Shown here: one piece after another, positions 1-14,194 of the stretch
How positions within the stretch are numbered: position 1 is the stretch's first letter
Layout of the letters: every line of letters starts with the position of its first letter
NCBI GenBank assembly: GCA_030620095.1
Contig: JAUTXW010000058.1
Location: forward strand, 93,351 to 157,350
DNA length: 64,000 bases
Reading direction: 5' to 3'
From: Kuschelorhynchus macadamiae
Lineage: Eukaryota > Arthropoda > Insecta > Coleoptera > Curculionidae
Made by a program: the position numbers and the translations under genes
The notes under the pieces: generated by a model
The model's database searches: none
What the model saw: the letters and a program-made list of their open reading frames with translations, nothing else
What the model was told of the DNA's origin: nothing

Positions 1-1805
1 ATAATGAAGATTGAATATTGAAAAAAAAAATGTTGGAAAGCCCAGGAAGAGGTTATTGCTTGTTTGCATCGAGATGATTTTAAACCTTCTACTTTTAAAC
101 TGGGTATGTTTATTTTAGAATAGTGTGAATATGGTATAAAGTTGCAACCATTTCAATTTTTACACTCAGATAGTCTTATTTGTTGATGTTGTTCCCTACC
201 TAAAGATAAAACAAAAGACCATATAAAAATCCACAAAAGCCTTTAAGCTTGAATATATATCTTTCAACTAATTTGTTTTGTGAGCTTTTTGAGACACATA
301 ATTTCTACTTTTTTTTAAGTTTTTTTGGTGTTTCATTTTTTATCCTGATCCTAAGCAAATACCTATCTAAAAATCAGTTTTTATCAGTCACATATTGATT
401 AGGGTTTTATAAGATTGTTAATGATTTTCCCTAAGCTTGTTATTCATGCAGGTACTTTATTAATTATAATTTGTTTTAGGACCAATGCAAGTCTTGATGT
501 TTGATATAGGTATCGTAGACAAGGCTTAGGAAGTTAGTTCTGCTTATATGTATGTGCATTGCAGATATTAGTGACGTGTATATTATAGTCATACTTGAGT
601 ACTCTTTGTTGCCCTGTTTGCATAGGAAGAAAGAAAAGACTTTAGTTACGGGTATTGATCTGAGTGTCATATAGCCCCAGTTATAGCCCATTCCATCAAT
701 GTAATAATTGGGCCTCTTTGTTATATGGAAGCTTCAAATTCTGCACCTTTAAATTTACTAAATATGCTTGTCACATAAAGTGGATAAATTTACTAAATAT
801 GCTTGTCACATAAAGTTGCTCATTTATAATTACTGTTGCTGAGAAAGTGTGTAGTTTGAGAAATAAAAAAGATGCACCATATGATAAATGTAGTGTCAAC
901 TTTATTTTTAATTCCATGTTGAATAAATTTTTTAAAGTGTATTACATATTTTGTATATTAATTAAAGATATATAGCTAAAGTGGATTAGAAATTTAAATA
1001 ATTTTTCCCCATATTTTAAAAATATTAACTGTGGCCTATTTATATATTTTCTCCAGTTGGTATACACAATTCAGTAATAAGTTAATTTAGTAAGTATGCC
1101 AGATATCGCACATCACATCTTCAATTTTTTTTTAAATCTACTTATGGTTTAGGAAAAAGTTAGGTGCATGATATAATTTTAAATGACAAAAGTCTTTCGA
1201 AGATACCCTCAATTAATTTCATGCTTTCAGATTCTTAAGTTTATTAACTGGTATAAAGTAGTTTAGATCTTGTAAATTATTTTATCAATTAACTTTTAAA
1301 ATATAAACTTTTATAGCCTAATCTTATAGAATTTCCAAAAAATATTACATCTTATTGTTGACTTTACCATATGTTGGGAACTGGCCGCAAAACTTATAAT
1401 AATGCGTATTGTTAAAAAAAATTGTGGTATATCTTTTAGAATCTTTATTCAAGTAAATGTTAAGTTTTCTAAATAAATAGTTCCAAACCTTAAGGTTGAG
1501 CCAGTGTTTCAAGAGGGATAGACATTGACTAAAAGCATTATCCCTTATAATACCTGTTTTGTTTAATGTTGGATTAAGTAAAATAATTTGTAATTGAGAA
1601 AAATCTAGTTTAAACAATATCTTATTTAACTGACTTTGACATAATGTCATTATTTGTTAAAATAAACTCATAGTAAATGGTGCCAAGGATATATAATCAA
1701 ATCCCATTGGAATTTAAGAACAAATCTTATTATATAATTACACAAAAATCTTAGAAAAAATGGTAAATGCAGAAGTTGTAGATTTTTAATCTATTAGTTT
1801 CTATG
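1..1805. other. AT-rich non-coding stretch
   Basis: No reading frame here resembles a protein I recognise. Open frames on both strands are short and of biased low-complexity composition. The only clear structure is a 35-bp tandem duplication at 750-816, listed separately. Confidence 0.6.
750..816. repeat. 35-bp tandem duplication
   Basis: The segment starting aaatttactaaatatgctt at 751 recurs without change at 786. Thirty bases are identical and the spacer is tggat, so the period is 35 bp with just under two copies. It looks like a recent local slippage or template-switch duplication in otherwise unique AT-rich DNA. Confidence 0.9.
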
Positions 1806-2160
1806 TATACTGGGTGTTTTTTGGAAAAGCATGACAATTTTTTTTTGTTTTGATGGTACACCCTGTATATGTCCATCAAATGGGTCTTTTCTTGCTAATT
1901 ATAATTATATTAGGTTTGACACATTGAACACAGGAAATTGACAATATATCTATTATCAGAGATGTTAGAGAAAACATAACACAGATATGAATAACTTGCC
2001 TCTTATGTCATGGTTTTTCTCAATTGCCTTTAAAGGTAAAGATATCAAACCTAATATATTTATGATTAGCAAAAAGATGCCTATTTAATGGACATAATAT
2101 AACATGGGTGTCCCACAAAAAAATGAGGGTTCAATTTATAATCAATATTCCTGTACATCA
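1806..2160. mobile_element. Palindromic MITE-like element
   Basis: Two long arms are inverted copies of one another. Positions 1868-1918 (tatgtccat ... ttaggttt) match the reverse complement of 2045-2096 with a few mismatches. Pairing continues outward past an acaccctgtata motif near 1858 and a gggtgtccc motif near 2106, and inward through aggaaattgac near 1931. There is no coding capacity. Ends near tatactgggtg (1806) and cctgtaca (2150s) suggest a hairpin MITE whose exact termini are eroded. Family assignment is not possible by eye. Confidence 0.7.
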
Positions 2161-3725
2161 TTAGATGATAATTGATCATTTTAGATGATAAAAATACTAT
2201 TTGTTTGCCTGTCATTGTTATTATATTTTGTTGTTGGTAAAAGTATTTCTGATACAACCTATCTTCAATTTTAATTGTCACGGTTTTAATATGATAATTT
2301 TAAAATAATGCACATACAGCTATAGACCATGGTATAGTGAGTATATTATATTATTATCCTTTATTTAGCATTTTGCTAGTTTACAAATTCACAATGTTTG
2401 TATTTATTTAATATATTGTTATATAAAAAGAAAACTTAATTTTACAAAAGAAATAATAAAGTACAAAACATAGAAAAATAGTTAAGTAATGAAACCTAAA
2501 ATATTTAATACAGTCAGGTAATAAAACTTAGATACTGAAACTAGAAGTAAAATATAAGTTTAACTCCAAAAGAAAAAATTAAGTGCTAAAATAAATATAA
2601 TATATAATAACTAGGAATAAGTTTTGTAATTTTTTAATTAAAACACATAAATTTACTGATTTATTTGTTTGTGCCCGAATGCATAAAAATCATACAATTA
2701 CATTAACTATTACAAATTTAAGTACAGTAAAAAGCTTTCAATAAATAACATCAGAGTCAACAACAGAAGATTTTTTAGTTCGAAAGTTCATTTAGAGAAA
2801 TGATTTATATAATTTCCCATAAGAAAATATAATGAGAAAGAACTTGGTAAATTTCAATAAAAACTTTTAAGTAACAAATGTCCACTTAGACTCTGTGACA
2901 TCAAGAGAATACATTTTTCGTTTTTCACTCCAATGTTATACTTCCTTCCTCAGCAAAGCTTAACTCTCAAACGTTAGCTAAACATTTTGATGGTAAGGTC
3001 TGTTTGAGATGGAAAACTGTTACTTAAATCACAATATCCAAAGTTTTGATCTTGATCCTAAAAAACAATTGTTTTGCTTTTTCAATTTCTCCAAATGCAA
3101 CAGACCATAATTATTAATTATACAAAAACAGATGTTTTAGTGATCCATATTTCTTTATTTTTTTTTGCATTGCGTAATGAAGCTACATATAAATTAGTGA
3201 GTTTTTTACCCTTACAATAAAAAAATACTGATATTTAATCTCCTATGATCATTTTTGAAGCTTAGATTGCATTGGTTTTGATTAAAATGCTACAACTCAC
3301 ATCACTTTTTTACAATATGAATAATTTAAGTCTGACTACAAATTTCAAGAAATGAATTACTGCTACCCCTCTTTTTGACTAAATATGGTGGTGGTTTTTG
3401 AAGCTAGATTTAAGATGGGAACGAACTATTTTTAATGAATTGAAGAAGTAATCAAAATAACTGGCTTCTTAAAGCTAAAGAAGCAAGCTTTCAAATTCTG
3501 AAAAGATTAACAAGATACATTGTCTTGTTTTTAAAATACAGATACCTGTATTTTTCCTATGATAACTTTAATTAAGTTTATGTAGAGACTGTATGATTTC
3601 GTCTGGAGTAAGCCTAACCCTGGATGTAATAATAATAGCTATATTTTAAGAAATGATATATTTTAAATCATTTTGTGTATTTAGTCACAAATATTTGTAA
3701 AAGTTATACATCTGTGTAAGTTTCT
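2161..3725. other. Non-coding, nothing recognised
   Basis: AT-rich sequence dense in stops in all frames. I found no coding remnant, long repeat or RNA gene. Confidence 0.5.
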
Positions 3726-4017
3726 AATTTTTGCGAGGCATTTGACACAATCCCTCAGGCTATGCTACTGGACGTTGTGCATAGCTATATGATGTGGAGG
3801 ATCTGTGTTAAATGTTTTTAAAATGTATCTGATTATGTTAAAGTAGGAGGAGCTTTGAGCCAGCCTATGCTGATGACTTTATTTTGATTTTCCCCAGTAA
3901 TACACAGGAAGAAGTGTAGGATTTATTAATTAAGGACATGAATAAGGTTAAATGGTTTTTGGATCATTTTAAACTGACTCTTAATGTAAAGAAAACTAAT
4001 TTATTCAATTACATCAA
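3726..4017 (+). pseudogene. Degraded LINE reverse transcriptase fragment
   Basis: Translation from 3726 gives NFCEAFDTIPQAMLLD, which matches the reverse transcriptase motif A pattern (D)FxKAFD. After a gap and frame change, translation from 3863 gives AYADDFILIF followed by SNTQEEV, a stop, then DLLIKDMNKVKWF and LTLNVKKTNLF. YADD is the catalytic motif of non-LTR reverse transcriptases, and the following tail is the usual region after it. The GVPQGS motif that should lie between the two is missing, apparently deleted. With an internal stop and no endonuclease or zinc finger nearby, this is a short old relic. The clade cannot be assigned. Confidence 0.75.
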
Positions 4018-4952
4018 TTAATCATCCAAATTTTAATTAAATTAGCATAGATTATTTGAGTGTACTATTACAGCTAGGAAATAAAGCAATAAAAAGTTTT
4101 AAGAAGTAAAAGTCTATTCATAAATAAGTCAAGACACATTGTAATGGCATAAATAAAAACCTACTTCACAAAATGGTGAATAAGTCCTTATATAGCTTGT
4201 TTTCAGAATAAATCTAAACCTAAGATTATATTAAACATAATTTTTATTTAAAACACATTACAGTAAATGTTATCTTCTTATGATGTAATCGGTTTTCTCA
4301 ACTCACAAAGGGGTTGTTTTCACATGCCTCGCCCGTGGCAATAACTGAATCGGTATAGTTGGTAAGAAGGCCAGATTTTAACCAATGACACAGTCCAAGA
4401 TATCATTTTCTTACTTTCTAGAGCTTCCATCTTGTTGGTGATCTTATTACATAATGGTCATCCTTGGGCATACTAAAAATAAAGAAAATCTCTAATTACT
4501 TTCAAAAACATTAACACACTTATTAAAAAAAAAAGAAATGAATGAAATAGATATGGCACTACTTAGAAAAATAATCACTGGTGAACTTATGCTATTTGAA
4601 TTTTAAAAAGAAAACGAAAAAAAAAACTACATATATTTAAATAATGATCCCATATAATTTCAAAAAAATGATCAAACTAAATGCTTATTTGTGGAAGTAT
4701 GTTATAAATATATCAGAAGTTGTGCCATCTATGCATTTTTATATTCCGATAAAACTTTAAATTCTATGAATGTCAGTTTTTAAATATTTACAATTGGACA
4801 AAAAATGGTGGATCTACAGGCATTTCCTTTATTTTGTTTAGCTGGCCGTGTCACAAATATTAATGCAATTTTTAACAGACTTCAAAAAAGGAGGTTATCA
4901 ATTTCACCCTATGCATTTTTTTATGTATGTACAACGATTACTCTGCGATGGT
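4018..4952. other. Non-coding, nothing recognised
   Basis: AT-rich. A slightly GC-richer stretch near 4300-4400 contains no open frame. No gene or repeat boundary is visible. Confidence 0.45.
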
Positions 4953-5800
4953 TTCAACAATTTGGATGAACTTTTCAGAGAATATTTCGGATATTGCTCG
5001 AGTGGTCCCACAGCTAGCCTATTGTAAAAAAGTATGACGTTCACCATTTTATCAGGAATTTACATAGATATTCTATGGTTATTTATTATATATGACTTTT
5101 AAAATAAAACTCATATAAATAGAACTAAAAAGGATGAAATAAAAGATGTATAAAAATTAAACAGACTTCAAAAAATGCACCTAAAATTGGAAAATAATAT
5201 TATATTCCATCTGGAAAATTTTAGTCACCAAGCGAATAGAGATAGTAAAACAAAACACTCGTTACATTAATATATTTTGGTAATTAAGAATAAGTTTGGC
5301 TTTGACTTCACAGACACAGGGTATGGGATTCGCTTCTGGCGAGTTACTTCACAATATCTACTTCAAAAAAACACTAAAGAGTAAAAAATAATATTTTATT
5401 CCACATTGAAAATTTGACTTTATGAAGTCATCTTCAAACTAATTCTTAATAACTTAATCATAAACAGACATTTATATAATGAGTACCTACATATATGGGA
5501 ATAATATATTACTGTTTACTTTTTGTTGTTTATTATATTGATTTAGTAGTTTTTATTTCATCCTTGTTAGTTTTCTTTATACAAAGTTTCAAGTTATAAA
5601 GCCTAAACTTACCAGAATCACCATATTAACATCAATACTTTTTTCCTGGCAATATAGTGAACCTGGTATAGATTGTCTTTCGCGCTCGTGTATACATGTA
5701 GAACATGTTAAATATGGCATCATTCCGCTATATTTAATATGTTAGCTATGGGACCACTCCAGTAACATCCTGAATATTCCCTATTTCATCCAAACTGGTC
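4953..5800. repeat. Inverted repeat pair, about 60-bp arms
   Basis: Positions 4953-5020 (containing aatttggatga and gagtggtccca) match the reverse complement of 5743-5800 (containing gggaccactcc and catccaaactgg). The arms are about 720 bp apart. This suggests the ends of a non-autonomous DNA transposon or two opposed copies of one repeat. The interior has no long reading frame but holds a pair of direct repeats (5160-5222 and 5346-5412). Confidence 0.65.
5160..5412. repeat. Pair of diverged direct repeats
   Basis: The block at 5166-5222 (cttcaaaaaa ... ggaaaatt) recurs at 5352-5412 with perhaps 70 percent similarity by eye. A third copy of the leading motif cagacttcaaaaaa lies at 4879. They probably belong to the same interspersed element as the surrounding inverted repeat. 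Confidence 0.5.
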
Positions 5801-8800
5801 ATACAAGACAATCACATACCATTGCTTTTTCCATTCATTTAACATCTTAATTCAGCTCAATATTTTTAATTATATAAGCAAATTTAATTCAATATCTAAA
5901 TCAGATTTGTCAATAAGACAGAATTCTTAGACAATAAAAGCATTTAAGTTACATTAAAATTTCAATTATATTTGTGCCATAAATAAATTCTTATTCATCT
6001 CTCCTAGAAAACCTTGTAGAGTGTAGAGGAAAATTTAAATGATTTTAGTTATCATAACACTTCCTTTTTGTTTGTGTATTTTTGTCTGTTTTTATAAAAA
6101 ACAATGTTTGTTTTTTTTTTCAAATAAATAAATATATATTAACAGAAAATAGTCATTAACATTTTATGACAAATTACAAAATCAAAGTGCAACCTATCAA
6201 AATATAAAACAATTCCCAAGTCTTCAAAAGTATCAACTCTTTTCAAGGTTCTTTCGTTTAGTGTATAAATAATGTATTTTTTAAACAATGGAAACTTAAT
6301 TTCTAGAAATAGAGATATCTCCAATAATATCAACACAGGGGTAGGAACGATTTGGTTATGACACTTCACCAAATTTCTTTATTTAATAAGGGTTCTCTAG
6401 TCGGATGTATAAAATTATATATATTACCATTAAAAATAAAATGTATTCAAAAGATAAAAGTAAACCAAAAAATTCTTATTGAAAGAGAATTCTGTTCCCC
6501 AGAGCCTATTATGAATGAACTGTTCATTTAAATCATTGAAGAAATAGAGAACATCAAAATACCTTCGGGGTTCCGAGAGGTTTTCCAACATTGAAGACAC
6601 AAGTGTTACATTTTGTAAACATTAACAAAATAGGTTGCCTTTTTTGAAAATACAGACCCCAAATAAATTTTGTCCCAGGCCAAAACTAGGGTAAGCATGG
6701 CTCTGTATGAGAGTAATAGTTATCTTTTTAAAATGATAAGTATATGGATCTCTTCATGTGAAATAAATCTTCAAAGCACTTTATTTTGCTACTTATTTAA
6801 CAAATTTTTCTAAAAGTTATCTTTAAATAGAAAATATTTTGAAAAGAAAAAATGCCTCATTATTATTAAAATATATAATTATTTTGACATATGAATTACC
6901 TCAGCAGTTCTATATTTATTCTCAGATGGACTATGGAAGCATTCCTCACTGCTTTGTCTGTCTACTCATAATTTTATATGCAAAGCTGATTTTCATTTTT
7001 TATTGTTGCCTGAGATACATACCCCGATTTGCCAAGATGTAGCCCACTGTGGTTAATACATCCATGAATTTACTTGGTTTTCCTAAAAATGCAAACACAA
7101 CTATATATCATAATCATGTTATCAACCAAATACAAATGTTTTTGTCGAGGTTTTTCTTTTAACTAACATTTAGTGTGCACTATACATTAAAAAACCGATA
7201 TATTGAAGAAAATCCGAAGAGGAACATTAAAGAAAATAGATGTATACACAAAAAAAGAATCTAGATGGCTTACCAATATGAAATATGTATGTTACAATAT
7301 ACTTTCTGATGTCCTAATTTGATAGCCCATTTAAATTGCTGAATCTAACTTTCTAGTAATCTCGTTCTTGAAATTGCATTTAAATGGGCGAAAAACTGAG
7401 AATTCAGGACTTATCGGGAACACAGTAAAAGCTTGCATATTATTTCTGCACGTTTCACAACCAACTAACAAAACAGGCATTTTTCGTCATGTTAGTAAAA
7501 CTTATTTTATTGTATCTTAACACTGATACGGTAGCAATAGAATTAATACGTAGCTATTTGCTATTTTTATAAACTAGGTAATTCTTTGAGAACGATTTAA
7601 AACTTATTATTCAGGAATATTAATAACATGTTATCAAACATAAATAAAAAAACACAATTGACAATATTACTAATATTGTCGGAAATATGTACTTCTTTAG
7701 AACAATAATGCACTTTGGCAACAGTGACAGAAGTTTCTTACATCATTGGCGTGCATGTTTATGTATTTCGACGTTTAAGGCCAACGACGAATTCCATGCA
7801 TTCCAATGTGTCGGGATTTCGACTGTTAGCGCCAGTGACGGTTATGTGTAATGTAGGTTCGGGCAAGTGAAGTTTAGGGCCAAATACATCGAACCGCCAT
7901 GATACTTAAAACTCTTAGCTCGCCAGTTCTGTTTCGCTTCTACTGTCATTTTGTAATTGTGACATTTAGAAAAATTATTTGTTCAATTGTTAAAAATGTC
8001 ATCTTAAACCTATAACTGTAAAGTTAGACCTGGTCTAAATTTAAACCTCTTTAGTGGGTACGGGTGAAAATGTTGACATTGTCTTGTTTGTATATTTTGG
8101 AATCGATTTGTTTGATTTTTGAAAGAAAAGAGAATATACAAAAGTTGCATTAATCAAACAAGAAATTGCGATCATTTGGCTTTGCCAATACCACTCTTAT
8201 AAAAAATTCTGTATTCTATAAAACATATGTTCAATCATTTTCCACACAGGAAAATCTTGGAAATCCGTTAGCGGGATTTTTCCTCAATACCGCAATAGTT
8301 TTTCGGGCACATTATAGTTTGCACTGTGAGTGTTATTTTTCGTGCTAGAAAATCTCTCTAAGAGAGGATTTGACCTGAACATTGGACCAGACCGCCATTT
8401 TCCATGCCCTTGTACTTGGCACGTGAAACCACTTTTTGACTAGAACTGAGTGACCCTATTGGATAGGTAATTTGCTTTAATATCATTTATCCTGAAAAGG
8501 GTATCTTTTTTTCTGAAATTTTGTATGATTTTCAATTTTGTTAATTGGCTAACTTTTCTCATTTTTTTTCTTTGGAATTAACTTTTGCTCGGGTGAGACG
8601 ATTATTTTTTTTGATGCAACAGGGACTACTTTTTATATTTTTTTTGAAATCTTAAATATTAAATGCAAGTGTAACTAACGAACTCATACGAAGACACATT
8701 TTTAGTTTGAATTTCGTCGAACATCTTTTACCTCAGTAATTTGATTCGTTTTCCTATTATATTAACCATATTTTGTGGATCGTAAATTGGCTCTATTTTA

Positions 8801-9109
8801 TTTTAAAATAAAACCACAATATTTAAGCAGCTTGCATAGTGTCATTTGATTACTGCATTCGTTCTTTTTAATAGATAATAAACAGATTAATAAATGGCTT
8901 GCAGAGGTTTTCAGTAACAATTAAGTATAACGTAAATTGCTTTTCTTTTAGTTTATGGTATTTTTTTTGCATTTTGATTTGCCGCTGGAAAATAATTAGT
9001 TAAATAAAACCCTTTTTTTTAAGCTGGTTATATTAAAATTTAAATATATTTGTGCCTTTTGATTTTTCTTATTGCTGCCTTATTATATCTATATTTTTTG
9101 TAAGTATTT
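5801..9109. other. Long non-coding stretch
   Basis: No coding sequence is supported. Two small inverted repeats occur: gcccatttaaat at 7325-7336 with its exact complement at 7378-7389, and gacaatatt/aatattgtc around 7660-7681. A locally GC-richer part, about 7700-8480, has no frame longer than 60 codons. It could be a decayed element or a promoter-like region, but nothing decides it. Confidence 0.45.
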
Positions 9110-9625
9110 TCACAACGTTTCGCTTAAATATTTGCTATTCTTCAGGTCTATACATACCTTCTTTTGTTAAGATTTTGCTATTTTTTTTTTCACTTTATTC
9201 TCATTTCTGTTTAAATTGGCCGAGGTCAGTCTAAATTTTCTATTTATATTATACGGGAAATTGTTATAGTAATCGATTTTGTTACAAATTTATTTATTGT
9301 AAATTGAATTTAGTTATTGGAGTCAGTTATAATAATGTGCTTATATTTTTCTTACCCAACGTTTCGATTAATTTTAGGTCATCATCAGGGCCTAATTTTT
9401 TTAAGTATTAGAATTATTTTTACTTTATTATGTATTTCTAATTTAAATCATTCGGATTCAGTCGAAACCTTGTATTTATTTTAGTGTTAACGCTGGTTAT
9501 TGAGATTGTATTTGATAAAGTAAATTTTAGAATTTTCCTTTTCGATCTTAGTTTGTATTTGTGGGATTTATTGACACAACGTTTCGACTGAATTTTCGAT
9601 ACCCATCAGGGTATTTTGTGCTTAT
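9110..9625 (-). repeat. Three hammerhead-like motifs, antisense
   Basis: Three copies of a motif lie about 230 bp apart near 9112, 9354 and 9578. Each has caacgtttcg (the first copy lacks the first c), then 10-20 bp, and the last two end in catcatcaggg or cccatcaggg. Read on the minus strand the best one (9354-9390) gives CTGATGA, a short potential stem region, then GAAACGTTG. CUGANGA...GAAA is the conserved core of hammerhead ribozymes, and GAAACGT with a very short helix III is typical of Penelope-like elements. The stems are eroded, so activity is doubtful. No Penelope coding remnant was recognised nearby. Confidence 0.5.
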
Positions 9626-9933
9626 TGATGGTATCTTTAGTGACTTCATTTTAAATTATTTAATTGTATTTTTTTTATTTTGTTGCTTGCGGTTTTAATT
9701 TATTTACAGAAAAGTTCTGATTAGTGTCTTGAAATTAATTAAATATTTTTTTATACTTCTCGGTAGGACTAAATTTTTAAAATTAAATTATTGTTCTGAC
9801 TGTTCAGTTCATTTTGAATCAGTAGAAACCTTTTGGGGATTTTTTTTTAAATTAATTAAAATTATTTGGGTTTTCGTTATAGACTTTGAATCACTATGAA
9901 AAATTCTAGAAAATTTTTGTTTTCATAGGGTTC

Positions 9934-10190
9934 AAGTCAGGGGCCAACTGTTAGTCACGGTCCTAATTTCAAGTCAGGGGCCAACTGTTAGTCACGGTCC
10001 TAATTTCAAGTCAGGGGCCAACTGTTAGTCACGGTCCTAATTTCAAGTCAGGGGCCAACTGTAAGTCACAGTCCTAATTTCAGTCAGGGGCTAATTGCAA
10101 CTGCAAGTCACAGACAATTTCAAGCCACAAACTTAACTTCAAAACTCGGGACTAATCCCATGTCACGGGCCTAGTTTGAAGTTAGGAGCG
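9934..10190. repeat. 37-bp tandem repeat array
   Basis: The unit aagtcaggggccaactgtta plus gtcacggtcctaatttc begins at 9934, 9971, 10008 and 10045, an exact 37-bp period. The first three copies are almost identical. It then decays into shorter variants (gtcacag, gccacaaac, gtcacgggcc) up to about 10190. The units are contiguous with no spacers, so this is a minisatellite. It is markedly richer in GC than its surroundings. Confidence 0.93.
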
Positions 10191-11293
<1,103 letters not shown>

Positions 11294-11411
11294 GTCCTCA
11301 GATAAGTAACTGGTTTGTACTATTCCTGTAACACATTGTTGGCATAATTGGTGTTAAGGTTGGGTTTTTAACTCCTATTATCTAATACAATTATTTTTAC
11401 ATTTTTTCCAG

Positions 11412-11541
11412 AGCTAAGAATCCGGCAAAACGAGTAAATAAGCTACGGTTACGTTGTTTTACGGAAATAGATCTGACTTCTACAACCAAAAATTTTAAAG
11501 CTGGTAACAAATTCATTGAGTGGACAAAATTAAGTAAATAA
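11412..11541 (+). CDS. Candidate terminal exon, unknown protein
   Basis: A pyrimidine-rich tract ending in ttttttccag (to 11411) precedes a frame of 42 codons (from 11413) that ends in TAA at 11539-11541. The peptide contains AKNPAKRVNKLRLRCF and ends FIEWTKLSK; it is basic and not low-complexity. Local base composition is more balanced than in the flanks. This pattern is what a last coding exon of an insect gene looks like, but I do not recognise the protein and no partner exon was found within the window. It could equally be a chance frame or a transposon remnant. Confidence 0.3.
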
Positions 11542-13744
11542 TTTAAATGCCTGTCTAGGCATGGGAAGTGTAACCAACAGGCCAGGAGGCAAATCAAAAA
11601 CAATTTCAAATTATTTAATAATTAACGACTTTAACGTGTTTAAATATTTATTATGGAAGTCACATTTTTTATAACAAAACATATGCATAAAAAATTGAAG
11701 TATCTAAATTACGCATATTTTTCAATTTATAAAGTTATTTTACACAAACAAATTCCATTAATAAAATTGTATCTGTCTATTGCTATTTTTAACAAGGAAT
11801 TTTTCTCATTTTGGTGTGTTATGTTGGCAACTATCGTCACTCGAAAAGAAAATTTCAAAGACAAATTTTATTGATGTAGCAGACTTTGGCACTGTGTATT
11901 CCGGATATTTTGTTACATACGTAGACCGGTACCTTGTTAGCAGATGATCGAGCGCTGGAACGCGGCAGTGAGGATGTACTCGGAGGATTGGTATCGGACT
12001 AGCACCAAATTAGACGCCAATGATTGTTAAAGCTATAATACAAGAATTTTAGTTATACAGTTTTAAATATGATGCCTAAGCAAGCGCTGTTGCTCTCCAG
12101 CACCTAACCTGGTGCTAATCCGGTACCTATCCTCCTAATATTAACTACTTTTTTTAATGACATTGTTTACCAGCTTTTCGGGAAGCACCTATCCCAAATA
12201 TCAAAAAATAGCTAGAGCATTTAATCTAATTATACCTATGCAGGGTAAATTAAAAATCAATCTTAATAAATTTCTACCTCCGACTAAAATGCTATTTCTT
12301 CCTTCAAATAAATAAAATTTTATTCGGAACGTCATTTAATACAAGTTCTAACTGACCAAATTCCTTGAAATATTTATTTCAATCCTCAAGGATTTCGTAG
12401 AACCCCATGTCCACAAAATAACTTTTTTTGACGTCGCATTCGACAGCAAATATAATGTCGGAAACAGACCGCCTTTAATAAAAAACCTGTATGTCTATTT
12501 AACTCAGCCATTGCTTTTGCTTCTATATATCTTCGTCTCTAGTTCTAAGAAATACTATCGATTCTAAAAATATGTCAACTTAAAACCCGATATGAGACTA
12601 CATATTAGTATTGTCTGTCTTTTTCTCTTAACTAGACATAACACGCCATTTGTCCATCCCATTATCTCAGAAAATTATTTGCATCTCTTTACCACGCTGA
12701 TCTGCTCTATCTCAGTGGAGTTGAATTATTCGGCAGAAACTTTCCAGGAGGTGGGCAGGAGAGTAAGAAAGTCATTTCACAGTTTGAACTAGATTCCACA
12801 ACTATTGCTCAGCCATAAGCTGAATTTACTCTCTTTTTGTATGCGATATATTTTTGCCACAAAACCGCTTATCGCTCTTAATTAATTAATAATTTATTAA
12901 GCTCTTAAATAAGTCGCATTAAACAGTTAATAATATAAATTTGGATGAAAAAAAAATCCCTTTTAAATATTGCGATTTTAGCAATTGACAGATATGATTT
13001 TGTTGAAATGATTTTTGTATGAAATAACGGTATAAACGCAAAAATATTTTTTGGTTGTGTATTTAACATAAGGTTGATTTTCGAAGAAAAAAAAAAAGGT
13101 GAAAAACTGTGTTATAAGACTATAAATTTTAATGGTCGTTCAGGGCTTCAAATCTACCAGTGTATAAGATATTTCCACCCAATAGTGTTCTAATTTATTT
13201 TACTACAATAATTTTCTCACAATTCAAGCCTTTGGTCAGAGTATTTTCTCAATACAAGATGACGTATATGGCAGCACTACCCTGGGTTTTTTTTTTATTT
13301 AAAAACAGTTTTTGATCGTACTTTTATAGAGTCGCATCTTAAAAAGGAAATGTTTGCAAGAATATGTTTATGACAAATATTCATCTTATTTTTATAAAAG
13401 GAATATTAATCTATAAGTTACAAGCTTAATTATTTTAAACTACACTGTAGAATAATATACTCGATTTAAAATTGAAATAATATTAAATGTAATTATCCAA
13501 TATTTTATTAATAAGAACAGTTGTATGTTTTTATTTAATAACATATCGATATGTAAGTAAAATCCAACGACATTTTTAGGTAAAACTGAGTATATATAAT
13601 GGTTCAGTTTAGGCCAAAAAAGCAATATCAGTATTTTCTAAAAGATTATACTTAATTTAAGATTATTTTTAAATTGTAAGAAGCACAGAAAAATGACAAA
13701 TACAAAACAGCTGCGTTTAGTGGCAATTGCTGCTAATGATACAT
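11542..13744. other. Non-coding with a small inverted repeat
   Basis: Nothing coding is supported. At 11979-12008 and 12110-12145 there are inverted arms (ggattggtatcggactagca against tggtgctaatccggtaccta) about 100 bp apart, which may be a short MITE. The rest is AT-rich with no recognisable structure. Confidence 0.45.
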
Positions 13745-13990
13745 GAGCGGGACTTTAAAATAAAACCCTCACCACAATTTCTTGACAAAAGGCCCCAGGT
13801 ACAAGACCGGAAAATAAGTGATATCTAAAAAAAAGGTTATAAAAAATATAACTCGGGCTCCATTACACATTATCGCCAGACCTCCTATCATCAACGGGCC
13901 CCCAGCATACAAAACCAAAAAATAATTGGGCCCCTCGTACTGCCCCCTTTTGCTGCTGTATTGTAGTTCCGCCACTGTTCTATGGTAAAA
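13745..13990 (-). repeat. GC-rich interspersed repeat (MITE-like)
   Basis: A block with runs such as aaggccccagg, acgggcccccag and tgggcccctcg stands out from the AT-rich background. Read on the minus strand it begins agtggcggaacta and includes gggggcccgttgatgatagg, a type of sequence I associate with abundant insect repeats. No coding potential. Termini are not certain. Confidence 0.45.
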
Positions 13991-14194
13991 TGTATGTATG
14001 TAGAATATTACGTGCATAATGAATAAACCTCGTATTATTTATGCCCCTATTTTTTTTTCTCTCTTTTTTTATCTACTGTTGTCATAAGCAATATGTTCAA
14101 TTTGCAGTTTTCACAATCTGTAAAGTCACGACATCAAGGTTGTAATTTTGGTGCGATCGAAGTATAAAAGAAAAAGCAGCATCGAAGATAAAAA

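Noticed and set aside
9934..10190. CRISPR-like regular repeats
   Set aside because: Units are contiguous without spacers and the DNA is clearly eukaryotic.
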